Part shown: in pieces, positions 1-12,196 of the stretch
How positions within the stretch are numbered: the first letter of the stretch is position 1
Layout: each line of letters starts with the position of its first letter
Origin: Pseudeuparius sepicola
Lineage: Eukaryota; Arthropoda; Insecta; Coleoptera; Anthribidae
Direction: 5' to 3'
DNA length: 64,000 nt
NCBI GenBank assembly: GCA_963920635.1
Contig: OY987298.1
Coordinates: 35,433,787-35,497,786, forward strand
The notes under the pieces: generated by a model
Told to the model about the DNA's origin: nothing
What the model saw: only the letters and a program-made list of their open reading frames with translations
Database searches by the model: none
Made by a program: the position numbers and the translations under genes

Positions 1-34
1 TTATAAAAGATGATAGGACCAACTTCCCCAACTA

Positions 35-437
35 GCCAGTGGCGGAGATATGGATATACACTACTTTTGTTTTATCAAGAAAAATACTAATGCGGCCCTT
101 TGCACAATTTTCTTTTATGCACTTGGATAACTTGTCTTATTGCACATTTTATGTCTCGATTTGGCCAGTACTAACGAGAACGGACTAAAATATTTAGTAA
201 TTCAAGAAAACAGTAATGTCATTCATAATACATTGTTTAATATCCTCTGGCCAAATAAAAATCTGAAGGTGTTAGTTCTTCAAATGAAATGAGTTTTCTT
301 CTCGCATTTCAAAAAGGAGTTCTGTTTAAAAAATCAAAAAGTTACTGAAGTGCATAAAAAATATACTGTACAGAGCCGTATTAGTATTGTTCTTGGTGAA
401 ACAAAATGTAGTGTATACCCATATCTCTGCCACTGGC
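35..437. mobile_element. foldback MITE, TA target duplication
   Basis: The left end reads GCCAGTGGCGGAGATATGG and the right end is its near-exact inverse (CCATATCTCTGCCACTGGC). The similarity continues inward through ATACACTAC and the TTTTGTTT/AAACAAAA block. TA sits directly outside both ends (33-34 and 438-439). The 403-bp interior has no convincing open frame, so this is a non-autonomous element. The TA duplication suggests Tc1/mariner-type mobilisation, although the CAGTGGCG core also resembles hAT ends. The family assignment is therefore an inference; the element boundaries are directly visible. Confidence 0.75.
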
Positions 438-439
438 TA

Positions 440-1469
440 TTTGGAGAACGTCGTATTATCACATTTCATTACACTTGATCAATGCATGTCATGTACGAAA
501 TTTCATTTGAATATCTCTAACGGGTGGGAAATAAAAAATTAAACGTCAAAAATTTTTAAAATTTAAAACACTCTATATGTTGAAAGTGAGGCAGCTGTGA
601 ATAAAAAGTTGTACCACAAAATAGTCATATTTTATGGTTAACTATCACCTGTTGAACCTATGTAATTGGTATTTCTTCATATATAATAAAACTATTTTAA
701 ATTTTCGTTAATAGAGTCATTTTTTTAAGAAGTCCTTACTAGAACCGTCAGTTGGTAATTTCGACATCCTAAGTTGGCATCAATGCAGCAAAAAAAATGC
801 AACCGGGTTATAAGTTCAAGTCTGTAACGATTCCATTTGCATAATGCAAAAAGTAACAACGAGAACAAGATCAACACAGATAACTGTAAAACTCACGAAC
901 TGTACAACACCCGCGAATATTTTTGCTGCCGAAAGTTTGTACCAGTTTAAATGATCCGGAAAACCTTTGACACACGGACACACGGAAGCCAAATTTGCCC
1001 GAGTCCGCGCATAGACGCTGCAACAAGCAGCTGATTATACCAAAATGACGTTTTAAATTATTATTAAAATGAGTTGTAGTCATAATAATTGTTATTTATA
1101 GAGCTATAATCGTTATTACGATAGGGTTTTTATTTTATTATGCTCTTTTTTGTATCACATGGGTAACTTTTACCATCATAAATCAATGAGTGACGTCATT
1201 AGCTGGTTAAAGGCCATAGATAACAGACAATTTCTAGGGATTTTGTGAAGAATTATTGTCATCCGACAATCCCAAGGCGTAGGTATACTTGATTTAGGTG
1301 TTATTTTTCTTTCGCAAGGGGTAATAGACTTTGTTGCTCTATCCAATGGTGTAAAAATCAAATATAGCGGCCATAAGAAAAACGAAGTTGGTTGTGGTAG
1401 CTCGAAATCATTATTTTAATATTTTTTTTCGTAAAATTCACTTCACCTAAACCACAGATAACCCTAAAC
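440..1469. other. AT-rich stretch without recognisable gene
   Basis: I see only short open frames without codon bias or recognisable motifs. There is no tRNA, no long repeat and no clear terminal inverted repeat. Confidence 0.5.
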
Positions 1470-1471
1470 TA

Positions 1472-1997
1472 TGGAGGGATAGGTAAGGAGCACCATCTTA
1501 TAGGTATGGGTGTTCGGCTGAAAAACTGTTGTCTAAAAGCATTAAATAGGGATGGCGCTCGTGTTCTCCCCGGGTATGACCCGAACTTAGCGGTTGTAGT
1601 AGAGATGGGTAATTCGTTCATTTTACTACGACCAAATCGATCGGTGACCGATTTCAAAAAATATCGATTCATTTCATTCGGTCTTATTCTTTATTCTATT
1701 CATTCGGTCTTAATTCGTTCGATCGTCGGCCGTTCGATGTGTGGACTGTGAATGTCGGTAATAACCGACATGCTTCATGATTGGATCGTTTCGATATGTT
1801 GAGATTCGGTCAATCAATACTTTATAAGTGATCGAATCACAGTGATTCACAATTGACACATCTCTAGCAGAGTGGAAAGTAGCAAAGTTCGGCGTGTAGA
1901 TTTGGTACCCGGGGGCAACAGCAGAGCCATCTTAATTTAATGGTTTTGAGGGACAATTTTATAACACAGAGATGGTCCTCCTTACCTCTACCCTCCA
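1472..1997. mobile_element. TIR element with TA duplication, carrying a nested insertion
   Basis: The left end TGGAGGGATAGGTAAGGAGC and the inverse of the right end (TGGAGGGTAGAGGTAAGGAG) match with small indels and continue into ACCATCT. TA flanks both ends (1470-1471 and 1998-1999). The 526-bp element holds no transposase. Its middle is occupied by a second repeat (about 1602-1869) with ends TAGAGATG. The TA duplication points to the Tc1/mariner group. Confidence 0.7.
1602..1869. mobile_element. possible nested hAT-like MITE (TAGAGATG ends)
   Basis: The segment begins TAGAGATGGGTAATTCG and ends with ACACATCTCTA, giving a short terminal inverted repeat TAGAGATG[G/T]G. The interior is rich in the words CGATCGG, ATTCGGTC and TTCGATCG, unlike the surrounding element. 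I could not find a clean 8-bp target duplication, so the family call rests only on the style of the ends. Confidence 0.45.
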
Positions 1998-2099
1998 TAA
2001 CCTGAACTAACGCTTGAAAAGTCACAAACACAAAAAGCAAAGTAGGCCAATTATTTTCAAATTTGACACATAGGAATAAGTAGGGGCGTATTTTTAAAA

Positions 2100-2880
2100 T
2101 TCGACATGGCGGCGATGTTTCAATTTAGCTCTTTCTTTGGGCTAATTCTTTTGAAACAAAAATGTCGCAATAATGAAATCAATACAAAACATAAATAGAA
2201 CGGATATCTCCCTCTCGAGAATTGCCATTTCGTTTTAATCAAAATTATCGGATTAACGTATAGATATAAATCAATAAAACTGACCGACCTTTCTCTCTAT
2301 CTGCAATTTAAGACTACGCCTTTGCTCTTTTGACAATATTTTTTATTTATTGACTGAAGAACTTTGGGGGTGGGAGAGTTAAGTAAGGACAAATTATGAA
2401 AATTACGCTTTGTATTGATTTTCCCCACAGAATGGGCTTAAAACGTAGAAGAAGGCCCGTTTAATTGCTTTTTTGTATCGGTTACATTATTCCGACATCT
2501 TGGCTTCAAAATAATTAGCCTAAAGAGAGGATACTTTTCGAGTATGGCCGCCATCTTGATTTACAGAAAACCAGCCATTTTAGTCTGCAAGCAATGGTGC
2601 AAACGGTTCATTAAATAAAACAATATGGACAAAAGAACGAAAGCAGTTTCAGTACTACTAACAGCATATCATAACAATGATGATGTTATTGCGTATACCT
2701 GTGCCCCCGATGGACTAATTTTCCCCACTTTAGGCTGTCTTAAAATGTAGAGTAAGACCAGTTTTATTTACTCTTTGCATTGGTTGCATTATTCCGATAT
2801 TTTTGTTCCTATGAATCATCAAAAAAAAGGCTAAATTTAAATATCGCCGCAATGTTGGAATTACGAAAATCTATCACTGT
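2100..2880. repeat. degenerate tandem repeat, period about 300 bp
   Basis: The word TTTTCCCCAC at 2419 recurs at 2719. Each is followed by similar text: a GTAGAG/GTAGAAG block, then a TTGCATT/TTGTATT block, then GGTTACATTATTCCGACAT versus GGTTGCATTATTCCGATAT, then a CATGGCGGCG/ATGGCCGCC/TATCGCCGC block. A weaker third copy of the last block lies near 2103. No open frame is conserved between copies. Confidence 0.6.
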
Positions 2881-3239
2881 GAAGCTTTCGGTCCGCTCTT
2901 TCTGCAAGCAGCGATGATACGTTTTAAAAGGAGCATAATTTTTCGGCCTACCCGGTTTGGACATCCGTAGACACACTGTACACGCTCAATATCTTTTGAC
3001 AAATTGGCACTCGCCAAGATAATAATATAATACAAACAATATTACTAGAGCTGTCAAAACTTGCTGCCCAATCTCTTCTAGAACTAATAACTGTTCTTTT
3101 TCTGTCAATCTACTACACCTCAAAATTGAGGACTATTGTCTTAAAATTACCTAATCAAAGAAGCCCTTTTCGACATTACGTGATTGAAGACCCTGTCCTA
3201 TATTTCCTAGCAGATGCTTTTTATTTCCATTTGAGCTAA

Positions 3240-3597
3240 TTCGTCGGACCGCGTTCCGTGGGCGCAAAAAGTGCCGGACATTCCGTTAATTGCCAGGGAA
3301 AGCTAAGCGTCAGCTAGATTTTTTACATGTCGCATAATCTCATTCGGACGGACCGAATTGGAGCACAAAGGCGACCGGTTAATCCATTTTTTGTCAGATG
3401 CGCACATATATGATCGCCACCGCCCCCGCCCCGCTCCATATATTAATGGGCCTTTTTGCGGCCTTCCGGCCCCCTGGGCGGCCAGAAAAGAGCGAATATT
3501 AGTAAAAGTGACAGTCCTATTTGTTAAAAAGCAGGCCTTTGTATCGCCGAGTGGTTCGCCTGATGTAATGCCCACCATAAAAAATGTTGGTAATTAG
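3240..3597. other. GC-rich island of unknown nature
   Basis: This block is far richer in G and C than its surroundings (CCGCCCCCGCCCCGCTCC, then GGCCTTCCGGCCCCCTGGGC). Open frames of about 80-90 codons exist on both strands over the same bases (3358-3597 + and 3303-3578 -), so at least one is spurious. Neither shows a domain I recognise. It could be a host exon, a promoter-type CpG island or an old conserved element. Similar GC-rich blocks occur at 43195, 48893 and 57265. Confidence 0.35.
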
Positions 3598-5671
3598 TGC
3601 TAGAGGAAATGCATGGATACAACGGAATTTCGAGAAAGTCTATTTAAAATGGGAGAGCGTAATAAACTGAATTTAACTTTTTATTCATCTGTAACTTTTA
3701 AAGTTTCTTCAAAATGTACTTGTATGTATAAGCCATTCTAATTCTACTGGGTTTAATTCTAAGTTGTATGGTGACAGCCGAAGTATAATATTTATTAGTC
3801 CTTACTAACGCCAGAAATTCCTTTTTCGCCATATTGTCTTCAAGGGCAATTCCAAAAGCCTCAGCTCAGTTTCAGCTTTTATATCTACTCTTCTCGATTA
3901 GTACCTACCATCACTACTTCTAAACCACCTGAAATGAATTCTGCCATTTAGGTGTAGGTACATAAAATATTCTTCAACACAGCGCAATTCATGTTCGTAG
4001 GAATCACCCTTGTGACTTGATTAAAACTAGAAAGTAATCTACCAACTTAAAATTTGGCATATAGAATTAATCTTTTGCCTTTCCCAAATGGTGAATTAAT
4101 TTTTGTCGACCAACTTTGTAATATTTTTATCCTACCACACTATGTATTGTGCCAGGTATTGTCAAAATTATATTTTTTTTATTCTATGCCATTGATAATG
4201 TTTTATACGTCAATATAAATATTTATTGTTATTATTTCAGGTACAAAAATAAAAATCATTCGGATTTTTTTCTAGGTACCTACCTTAGTAGTTTTATTTG
4301 CCCATCTCAATTTTATCTAAATAACTTGGGTATTATTTACATTATTATTATATGATTGATTATTTCATTTTTCCTTATGATTTTAAGTATTAAGTTTAAT
4401 CTTTATAACAATATTACAATAAAACAGGACAATAAATCGAACAGAATTAATTATTGTCGTTAGAAAGAGTAGTTTTCAAATGCTTCGTTTTTCGTTTTGT
4501 CTAATTCTTGAGGTAGAAGTTTTTTTATAATAAAGTTTTGATTACATCAGGCTTTCAAGAAGATCCTATTATGAAAAGTAAATCTGCGTTTGAAACTTTG
4601 GACCATATTTAATATATTTTACCTTTTCCTCTGTTCCTGTTGACTCCAACATGCCAGCCAATGGCAATTCCCCTTTCAGCGATTGTTTATCATGTGGAAT
4701 TTTAATTTCCACTCAATTCCCAATTACCAAGCAATGCATAATCTTTTGCCGTGAGCCGCATATTGAATATTGGGACGTTAAACATGAAACTGGATATAGC
4801 ATTCGTTTCTGGTTAACAGTCATATAGCATTTATTTATGCTGTATAGTATAGAGAGAGCCAGTGTACCAATCGAAATGCTGGTATTTGGATAATATAGTT
4901 TTAAAACAAATCTAGCGTTAACTGTCCTGAAGAAGGAATAAACAATTTCGAAAGCTTGGCAATTAACAAATAGTTTTCTTTAAAGGCCAACTTGACTGCA
5001 AACCCACTAAAAGTTCCATCTTTTATCATTTCAATTTTTACCTTATTACAAATTAGCACATAAAATATTGCGAAGTCAAGCGTGATCCAATTTAAAAAAA
5101 AATTCAAAACAAACGAAAAATATAAGTCCGGCCCAAATCATATAACTACGTTATATATTCATTTATATAACAATTAAGCTACTCCCAAACATCTGAATTC
5201 TTACAAATAAATTAATTAATACCAAACGATTTTTGTTATTATTACACTATAGGCAAGTCGAAATTTCTAGTTATGAGGCCGTTAACTGTCGAAAATTTGT
5301 CGGAAAACATGGGAAAATTGAGCGCAATGGAAAGCTATTGTTGGATAATTTTATTGCGTTTGCGCGTGCGTGCATACGCGTTGACATGGGTTTTTTTAAC
5401 CGAAATTTAGAGTAAATGAAACCACCATTTAGATATTGCCAGTTTAAATTTGCAAGTAATGTAATAAAGTACGCAGTGGAATTTAAACTATTTACAGGAA
5501 CACGTAAAATCACATATAACACAAATAAGACAATAACATTAATTACTCTGGAAAATCTCGCTTCAGACACAAGTAACAATCATAATACTTCTATTTTTGC
5601 GACTAGTTAATTAAAATTTAATCTTAAGAAGGCGATTCTGGAGAAAAGCACAGGTAAGGCTTATCGTATTT
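3598..5671. other. AT-rich stretch without recognisable gene
   Basis: Only short frames in low-complexity AT-rich sequence are present. No terminal repeats or RNA genes were recognised. Confidence 0.5.
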
Positions 5672-6410
5672 TCATAAAGTATTGTACGAGCTTATTTTCT
5701 TAAACCTCCAAACTTTTAAATAGGTTCGGGGCTCGTTAAATTTTCTAATGATATCAAGCTCAGTATTGCTGCAGTTTCCATTGCATACCGTGCAGAAAGG
5801 ACGACAAGTAAAGCCAACCCTTTGGCAGCTGCATCCTGCGTTGCAACCCGTGGTGCAGCCCCATCTGATTAAGCGGAGCAGACTCTCAGGTGCGGGGGCT
5901 TTTTGCAAGGGATGGGCACCAGATGATTGCCACGTCTCTTCCAGCCGTAGAACAGCGGATTCATTACCCAGCCGTGATATTCCTGCACTTGTTTATATAC
6001 AATATAGGTAATTGAAATTGTGCGGTTTCATTACATTCTGAATGTTAACCAACCTGACGATAAATACGAAGAATATGTGTGGCCTTGCAGCTGCCTTGAT
6101 GGTAGGTGGGAGAGATTGTAAGTCTAAATTCCGTCTTCAGGTCCTTTTTTGCATTTTGAGGACTGTATATATGTCGTACCGAAGTTGATCAAGCGTTCTT
6201 TCCGGATTTCCATTATTGTTCAATGCCCTTATATGACTCTTTCTCCCACCCCCAGCAATTCCTCGACATTCACGTCAGGTAATTTAAAACGGTTAACTTC
6301 TTCTCTTAGTTGTTCGTCGGTTTGGATAAGTTTCAGGATAGACGCTTTGCCCTTTGCCAATTTCACCATATTTTCTGACAAATTTTCGATAGTTACGGCC
6401 CTATAACAGA
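5672..6410 (-). pseudogene. broken gene of a cysteine-rich (CXC-like) metazoan family
   Basis: The last part reads PAPESLLRLIRWGC, then a dense cysteine array (GCTTGCNAGCSCQRVGFTC, CRPFC, CNGNC). Upstream in another frame I read QVQEYHGW...PLFYGWKRRGNHLVPI and, further up, LDQLRYDIYSPQ with KKDLKTEFRLT. These follow the order seen in a widespread uncharacterised metazoan family: an LPPT region, a WGW-like region, PAPE-LL-I, then the Cys tail. The frame changes between LVPIP and QKAPAPES, and stops separate the other pieces, so the gene is dead. The better preserved relative in this window is at 47565-48044. The function of the family is not known to me; the Cys spacing recalls TSO1/tesmin CXC motifs, which bind DNA, but that is only an analogy. 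Confidence 0.65.
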
Positions 6411-7809
6411 TAATTTCGACTTACCGAGACATTTTCTGAGATCCAGATCATCAATATTAATTACCTATGTGGACATAAATTAACCACGCAACATCGATGA
6501 AGACCAGGATATGACAAGAAGCAAGAAACGTAAAATTTCTGTATTTTCCACAAAAATTACGAAAACTTTGACAGCGCTATACGATTTGAGCACAATGGCC
6601 GTTATTAGCATTTGCGCAAAAAGCCTAATAACGGCCATTGCGATACATATTTTTAAATAATTTTTTAAAATTTGTATTGACCAAAAGTTTAAAATTATGC
6701 GTGTTACTCGCTACATATCGAAAAAAGCCATTTTATGGGTCAAAATGTTGAATCACCACGCACGTGGTGTACATTCAATCTTAACTGCTCGTACAGAAAC
6801 AATGAAAGGGGAATTAAATCATTTCTTAACACTTTTGGAAACTATTGCTAAGGAAACGGTTAGGTAATAGAAAGAACCAATATATAATGATATGCGTTTC
6901 TTAGACGCAAAGAAGCACACAATTATGCCATTTATTAATAGTCGTAGAAAAGGTATATTTATACCTACCTTATTGAGGTCAAATTGTATACGTCTAAACA
7001 AGCCCCCTAAACTGGTTCCCTTCGTAAAGTAGAATTCCAGATTGTTGGACGTACTTACAGATTCCAAAGTAATAAACCTAGTTTTGTATGGGACAGAAAT
7101 TGTCCACCTTTTGATTTATGCCTAATTGTTGTTCTAAATCTTTGGATTTGAAAGGCTAATTACGAAGTCCTGAAAACTTTGCAAAGAAAGACCTTTATTT
7201 CTCTATAAACTTGAAGAACTATCTCAAACATTTGCAAACAAAACACAAACGACGCCCCGGATGGAACAGGACGGTCCGTAATGGAAAAAAGGAAATAAAT
7301 TACCACAATTAACGTCTGCCCTACAAAATTCCTTTTCATTTGCGGTAATTGTAGACGGTTTGTTTATTGTTTCCGACTCTTCTTTATTTTGGCAATTCCT
7401 TATTCAAATTAGGCGATATTTCCAAGTCACGAGGCAAATGATAATTGATTTTTCTTCAGCTTAACTGGAAATTAGCCGTTTTATTTTCTGCATTACATGG
7501 TAGGCCATCCAAGCGGAAACGGTGGCCTGCATAATAAGAGAATCAATTGAGATAAAAAACAAAAATTAAGGCGATTTCGCAGGGAACTTAATTCGAAATT
7601 TTTGTACGGGGTATGATGAAAAATACTTTAATGATTGAACGTACAGCGTACTGCCGGCAGGACCAAAACAAAACCACTCATTTGAGGACTTTATATAAAT
7701 CGTACTTAATATTTAAGATCAAGCAGTACTGAAAGTACCTACTATCAAAAAATTCGTAAAAATTTAATGTACCACATTATAGTGACTTTTGTACAGTAAT
7801 AGTTATTTA
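6411..7809. other. no recognisable gene; contains one short perfect hairpin
   Basis: No supported coding region. The only structure I noticed is the hairpin at 6593-6640. Confidence 0.45.
6593..6640. repeat. perfect 16-bp-stem hairpin
   Basis: CAATGGCCGTTATTAG and its exact inverse CTAATAACGGCCATTG flank a 16-base loop (CATTTGCGCAAAAAGC). It may be the core of a decayed foldback element. Confidence 0.7.
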
Positions 7810-7925
7810 TGTACCAAGGCACTGAAGTTCAACTTTTTATTACTCATGTGGAATTTAGTTGCCGAGGCCTCTGGCCGAGGCAAATAAACCACATGAGTCA
7901 TAAAAAGAACTTCAGTGCCGAGGTA
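7810..7925. mobile_element. ~115-bp hairpin (mini-foldback)
   Basis: The sequence runs GTACCAAGGCACTGAAGTTC, then CTCATGTGG, then TGCCGAGGCC and back through the inverse of all three to GAACTTCAGTGCC. It abuts the left end of the large foldback that begins at 7926, and its last bases GGTA include the TA target of that element. One of the two probably inserted next to or into the other. Confidence 0.65.
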
Positions 7926-10161
7926 CAGCGTGTCCCAAATAGTTTGTCCTACCCCCTGGAACCGTAAGAGATACGAAAAAAACTTGAATACAAAAGTTGT
8001 AAGGTTGGCAGTGGACGTAACCTCTCTTTTATTTTCACGTATACAGGGCGATTTGTATTTGCAGGACAAAAATAAAATATTTAGATTTTGACAATTGCAT
8101 TAATCCTCTGGAATACTTGCATTCTCCATGAAATTTTCTACAGAACCGTTTTTTTTTGTTTTGTATTTTGGATGCAGCGTTGCCAAGATATCGAATTTTT
8201 CTTGGAATTTAGGGACTTCGTGGAGGTTATGGAAACTGAATGCTGTATCTTTATTTTAATAGATATCAAAGATATATTTTAGCCGAAGTATGACAGCATA
8301 ACTGTGTGCGGTGTGGTATATCGAAATTGGTTTTTGCATATACAGTGTGTTCATAACAGGCTTTCAAAATCGGATAATTTCAAACAGCAATAACTTATTT
8401 TTTTCAAATGCAATGACCCATATTTCTATAGTTTGTTGGATGCCGGCGTCCAAGCCCCACATTTTATGTAAATAACATTCTATACCAAAAACTACCCGTT
8501 TTCGAGATATTTAGTATTTAAGAAAATTTCTTTGCATTTTTCGTTCAGGTGAGAAGGGTTTATCAAGCAAGCCATAACTATTTTTCCAGACAGTGGCAGA
8601 AATAATTGTCATTTTAGATAATACGGAAAAAAAAATTCCTATACCCATATACAGTATGTCCACGGATAGACATCCCAAGAGGACAAATGGACCAAAAATT
8701 TCATTTTTCGACAAAAATTCATTCGTGATAAAAGTTTCTGCTTCTCGAAAAAATATGGCTCAATTTTTTTATACAGGGTGTCCAAAAAATACAAAAACAT
8801 GAAATGCGATCAAGAATAAACTGCCTTTTTTAAATATCAAAAACTTTTACTTAGAAAAGTTGTTTAGAATTAAAAGATGTGTCCGATTATCACTTTTCAA
8901 ACAAATCAGTCAACTCCGTTTTTTTATTTCCAAGTGTGAAACTCCTTTGTGTTTAAAATTATCAAAAATATTTATTTAAAAAAAGTTGCTCAGAATTAAA
9001 AGACGTGTCTGATTGTAACTTTTTAAGCAAATCGCAGGACTTTGACTTAAATGGGTAAAAAATTACCCGCTGACACGTCTTTTAACTCTAAACAACTTTT
9101 CTAAATAAATATTTTTGATATTTTTAAAAACAAAGGAATTTCACACTTGGAAATCAAAAAATCGGAGTTGGCTGATTTGTATGAAAAGTGTCAGTCGGAC
9201 ACATCTTTTAATTCTAAACAACTTTTCTAAGTAAAAGTTTTTGATATTTAAAAAAGGCAGTTTATTATTGATCGCATTTCATGTTTTTGTATTTTTTGGA
9301 CACCCTGTATAAAAAAATCGAACCATATTTTTTCGAGAAGCAGAAACTTTTATCAAGAATGACTTTTTGTCGAAAAATGAAATTTTTGGTCCATTTGTCC
9401 TCTTGGGATGTCTATCCGTGGACATACTGTATACGGGTATAGGAATTTTTTTTCCCGTATTATCTAAAATGGCAATTATTTCTGCCACTGTCTGGAAAAA
9501 TAGTTATGGCTTGCTTGATAAAACCTTCTCACCTGAATGAAAAATGCAAAGAAATTTTCTTAAATACTAAATATCTCGAAAACGGTTAGTTTTTGGTATA
9601 GAATGTTATTTACATAAAATGTGGGGCTTGGACGCCGGCATCCAACAAACTATAGAAATATGGGTCATTCCATTTGAAAAAAATAAGTTATTGCTGTTTG
9701 CAATTATCCGATTTTCAGAGCCTGTTATGAACACACTGTATATGCAAAAACCAATTTCGATATACCACACCGCCACAGTTATGCTGTCATACTTCGGCTA
9801 AAATATATCTTTGATATCTATTAAAATAAAGATACAGCATTCAGTTTCCATAACCTCCACGAAGTCCCTAAATTCCAAGAAAAAATCGATATCTTGGCAA
9901 CGCTGCATCCAAAATACAAAACAAAAAAAAAACGGTTCTGTAGAAAATTTCATGGAAAATGCAAGTGTTCCAAAGGATTAATGCAATTGTCAAAATCTAA
10001 ATATTTTATTTTTGTCCTGCAAATACGAATCGCCCTGTATACGTGAAAATAAAAGAGAGGTTACGTCCACTGCCTACCTTACAACTTTTGTATTCAAGTT
10101 TTTTTCGTATCTCTTACGGTTCCTGATATCCAGGGGTAGGACAAACTATTTGGGACACGCT
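7926..10161. mobile_element. large foldback element with concentric CAGGGTGT-type motifs
   Basis: Two arms of about 1.1 kb are inverted copies of each other around a centre near 9040. The ends are CAGCGTGTCCC on the left and its diverged inverse GGGACACGCT on the right, with TA outside (7924-7925 and 10162-10163). Inside each arm similar terminal words recur at matching distances: TA-CAGTGTGTTC (8343/9738), TA-CAGTATGTCC (about 8653/9432) and TA-CAGGGTGTCC (8774/9307). The two ~69-codon frames at 8593-8802 (+) and 9279-9488 (-) are the same repeat read from both arms and are not evidence of a gene. No transposase is present. Confidence 0.8.
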
Positions 10162-10233
10162 TATACATATCAGATATATTTTTTTTGAAATCGGAAAAAA
10201 AATGTTTTATTAGGCAAGAAAATAATAATAAGG

Positions 10234-10335
10234 GATCACCCGTCCATGAACCGACTACGCGCTGCGTTGCTTGACTTTGACGATCGCTCTACCTAGGTCA
10301 AGTAAGACAAGACACGGCATCTTCGTACAGAAAAA
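10234..10335 (-). repeat. 5S rRNA-derived SINE head or pseudogene
   Basis: Read on the - strand, the sequence contains GATCGTCAAAGTCAAGCAAC, then GCGCGTAGTCGGTTCATGG, then ACGGGTGATC. This follows the internal-control and 3' region of animal 5S rRNA in order (GATCACCGAAGTTAAGCAAC, GCGCGGTTAGTACTTGG, ATGGGTGACC). The 5' third is more diverged and the conserved 3' end is missing, so it is not a functional 5S gene. 5S-derived SINEs (SINE3 type) have this arrangement, and I favour that over a processed pseudogene, but I cannot see a tail that settles it. Confidence 0.65.
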
Positions 10336-10339
10336 CCAA

Positions 10340-11547
10340 ACTGCTGCTTCTTGTGCCTTGTGCAGCCTACACAACAAATATATTGATATTCATATTTACT
10401 AAAATATGTACACTGAAGGATTGCGCTTCTATAGGAAACATATTCTCAATGTGTACGAAAAGTTAAATGGGCCTTTATCGGCCGGGTTTTGAATATTTGG
10501 TCACTTTTGACGGGCGATTTCTCCGCGTCTGACGTTTGATGTTTACATCTCGCCAAGGCCTACTTATTGAAAAAATCGTACAATAATGTAGCCCATTACT
10601 GTACGATTTCTGTGCTTTTAATGACGATTTGGGGACACTTTACTGCCGATTTCAAGAAAACAACTTTTATAAGTAGCAGCTTTTGGTTACTAGCCTATCG
10701 CGAATTTCCAAAAAAAAAGAAAAAACGTAATTTCTTCGCTCCACTCACGTGTGGAGTCTGGCGGACCATGAGACTACAGTTCAATTCTACCCAGTAGATA
10801 GTAGATAAACTCGACGCCATTGACGGGACAATAATTTCTTTGCGTTGGCGCATAACGGCTATCTCAGCTGAAATGCGCCAGTCACGTATTCAGAAATTTT
10901 ACATCTTGGAAGGTATAGCTTATTTATATTGTAAATATAAATTCTAAAATGAATCATAATGGCTTTTTTATCGTGTGCACTCTTTAGTATAGTATAGAGA
11001 GCGTGCTTTGGTACTACTTTCAAAAACTTTTAATTTTTTTTATTTCTTTATAAGTTTGCGACATTTATTTTGTCAGACACCTATTTTTTAATGCATAGGT
11101 ATATTTTATTTGAGAGTGAAAAAATTAAGATTATACCTTTTGTAATCGCAAAATGCAACCTGCCATAACTGGCATATTCAGGTTGTCGGACTAAAGAAAC
11201 GAGGCTGAAAACTTGTCTAACAAACTATCGGCTATCTTTTTTAGGCAACTATGAGCAATTTCAATTTAAAAGTGGGTGTTGTAGCCTAAAAAAACGGTAC
11301 CGCGCTAAAGCGACATGTTGCTGGTGTCGGACTCGACGATTGCGCCCTCTTTTTTTCCGAACAAAAAAATTTGCTTTTGTTTTAACGCATAATCTTTCAA
11401 TTAAAAAAATCGTAACCGCGCTAGAATGACAGGTTTAGGTGCTGTGCGTGCAGGAAAGCGCCCACACGCACTCTGAAATTGTACTTGCTTGACACTAGGC
11501 TACGCTGATTCAAATCTAACACTTTAAATAATTAAATTATTTGCAGC
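10340..11547. other. no recognisable gene
   Basis: Short frames only (the longest, about 76 codons at 10567-10797, ends in a low-complexity lysine run). No clear terminal repeats. Confidence 0.45.
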
Positions 11548-12052
11548 TGTTAAATTCTCTTCCTAAACAATGCCTAATAATAGATAAAACCACTTGTTAA
11601 TTTATTAACTTATTAAAATCCCAATATTACGAAAATACCACTCCTGCTGAGCAGTCGTGGTATATTTTCAGCTTTGAAATAATTATTATAATTAAAAAAA
11701 TTAACGAATGGCATTATCGATAATATACCTAGGCACAACACTTGTTACTCCTGAGAATTCAACGCCTGCCAATATGAACCAATGAAAAGACATAGTTTTT
11801 GAAATATTAACCAATCATGTGATGTGGTATTTAGAGGTATTTTCAGGGGTAATATAACAAGTGGTGTGCCTATTATCGATAATACCTTTCGTTAATTTTA
11901 CGAATTGTAATCCCAAAGCTGAAAATACCACGACTGCGCAGCAGGAGTGGTATTTTCTTAGCATTGGGATTATAATGAGTGATAAATTAACGAAAGGTAT
12001 TATCTATTATTAGGCATACCACGAGTTGTATTTAAAAAGAGAATTTAACAAC
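11548..12052. mobile_element. foldback built of palindromes
   Basis: The outer arms pair GTTAAATTCTCTT with AAGAGAATTTAAC and GCCTAATAATAGATAA with its inverse. Inside each arm sits a smaller palindrome-like block: AATACCACTCCTGCTGAGCA near 11622 and its inverse near 11930-11955. The element also carries an ATTATCGATAAT palindrome in both arms. A ~125-bp interior segment (11731-11860) is shared in inverse orientation with 14207-14325. There is no coding capacity. Confidence 0.65.
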
Positions 12053-12196
12053 TGGAAATAGTTTAATAATTATTCCTTGTGTATGTATAGCCCGAATTTA
12101 ACAACCCAACTTCTTCGTAATAAATTAACTACAATAATATTATAAATATCTATTTCCCATCTACGAAAGATGTAATTTAAAAAATAAAAAAAAAAT

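Noticed and set aside
8511..9488. Apparent conserved protein pair (8593-8802 + and 9279-9488 -, sharing RHPKRTNGPKISFFDK)
   Set aside because: The two frames are the two arms of one foldback element, so their identity reflects DNA symmetry and not protein conservation.
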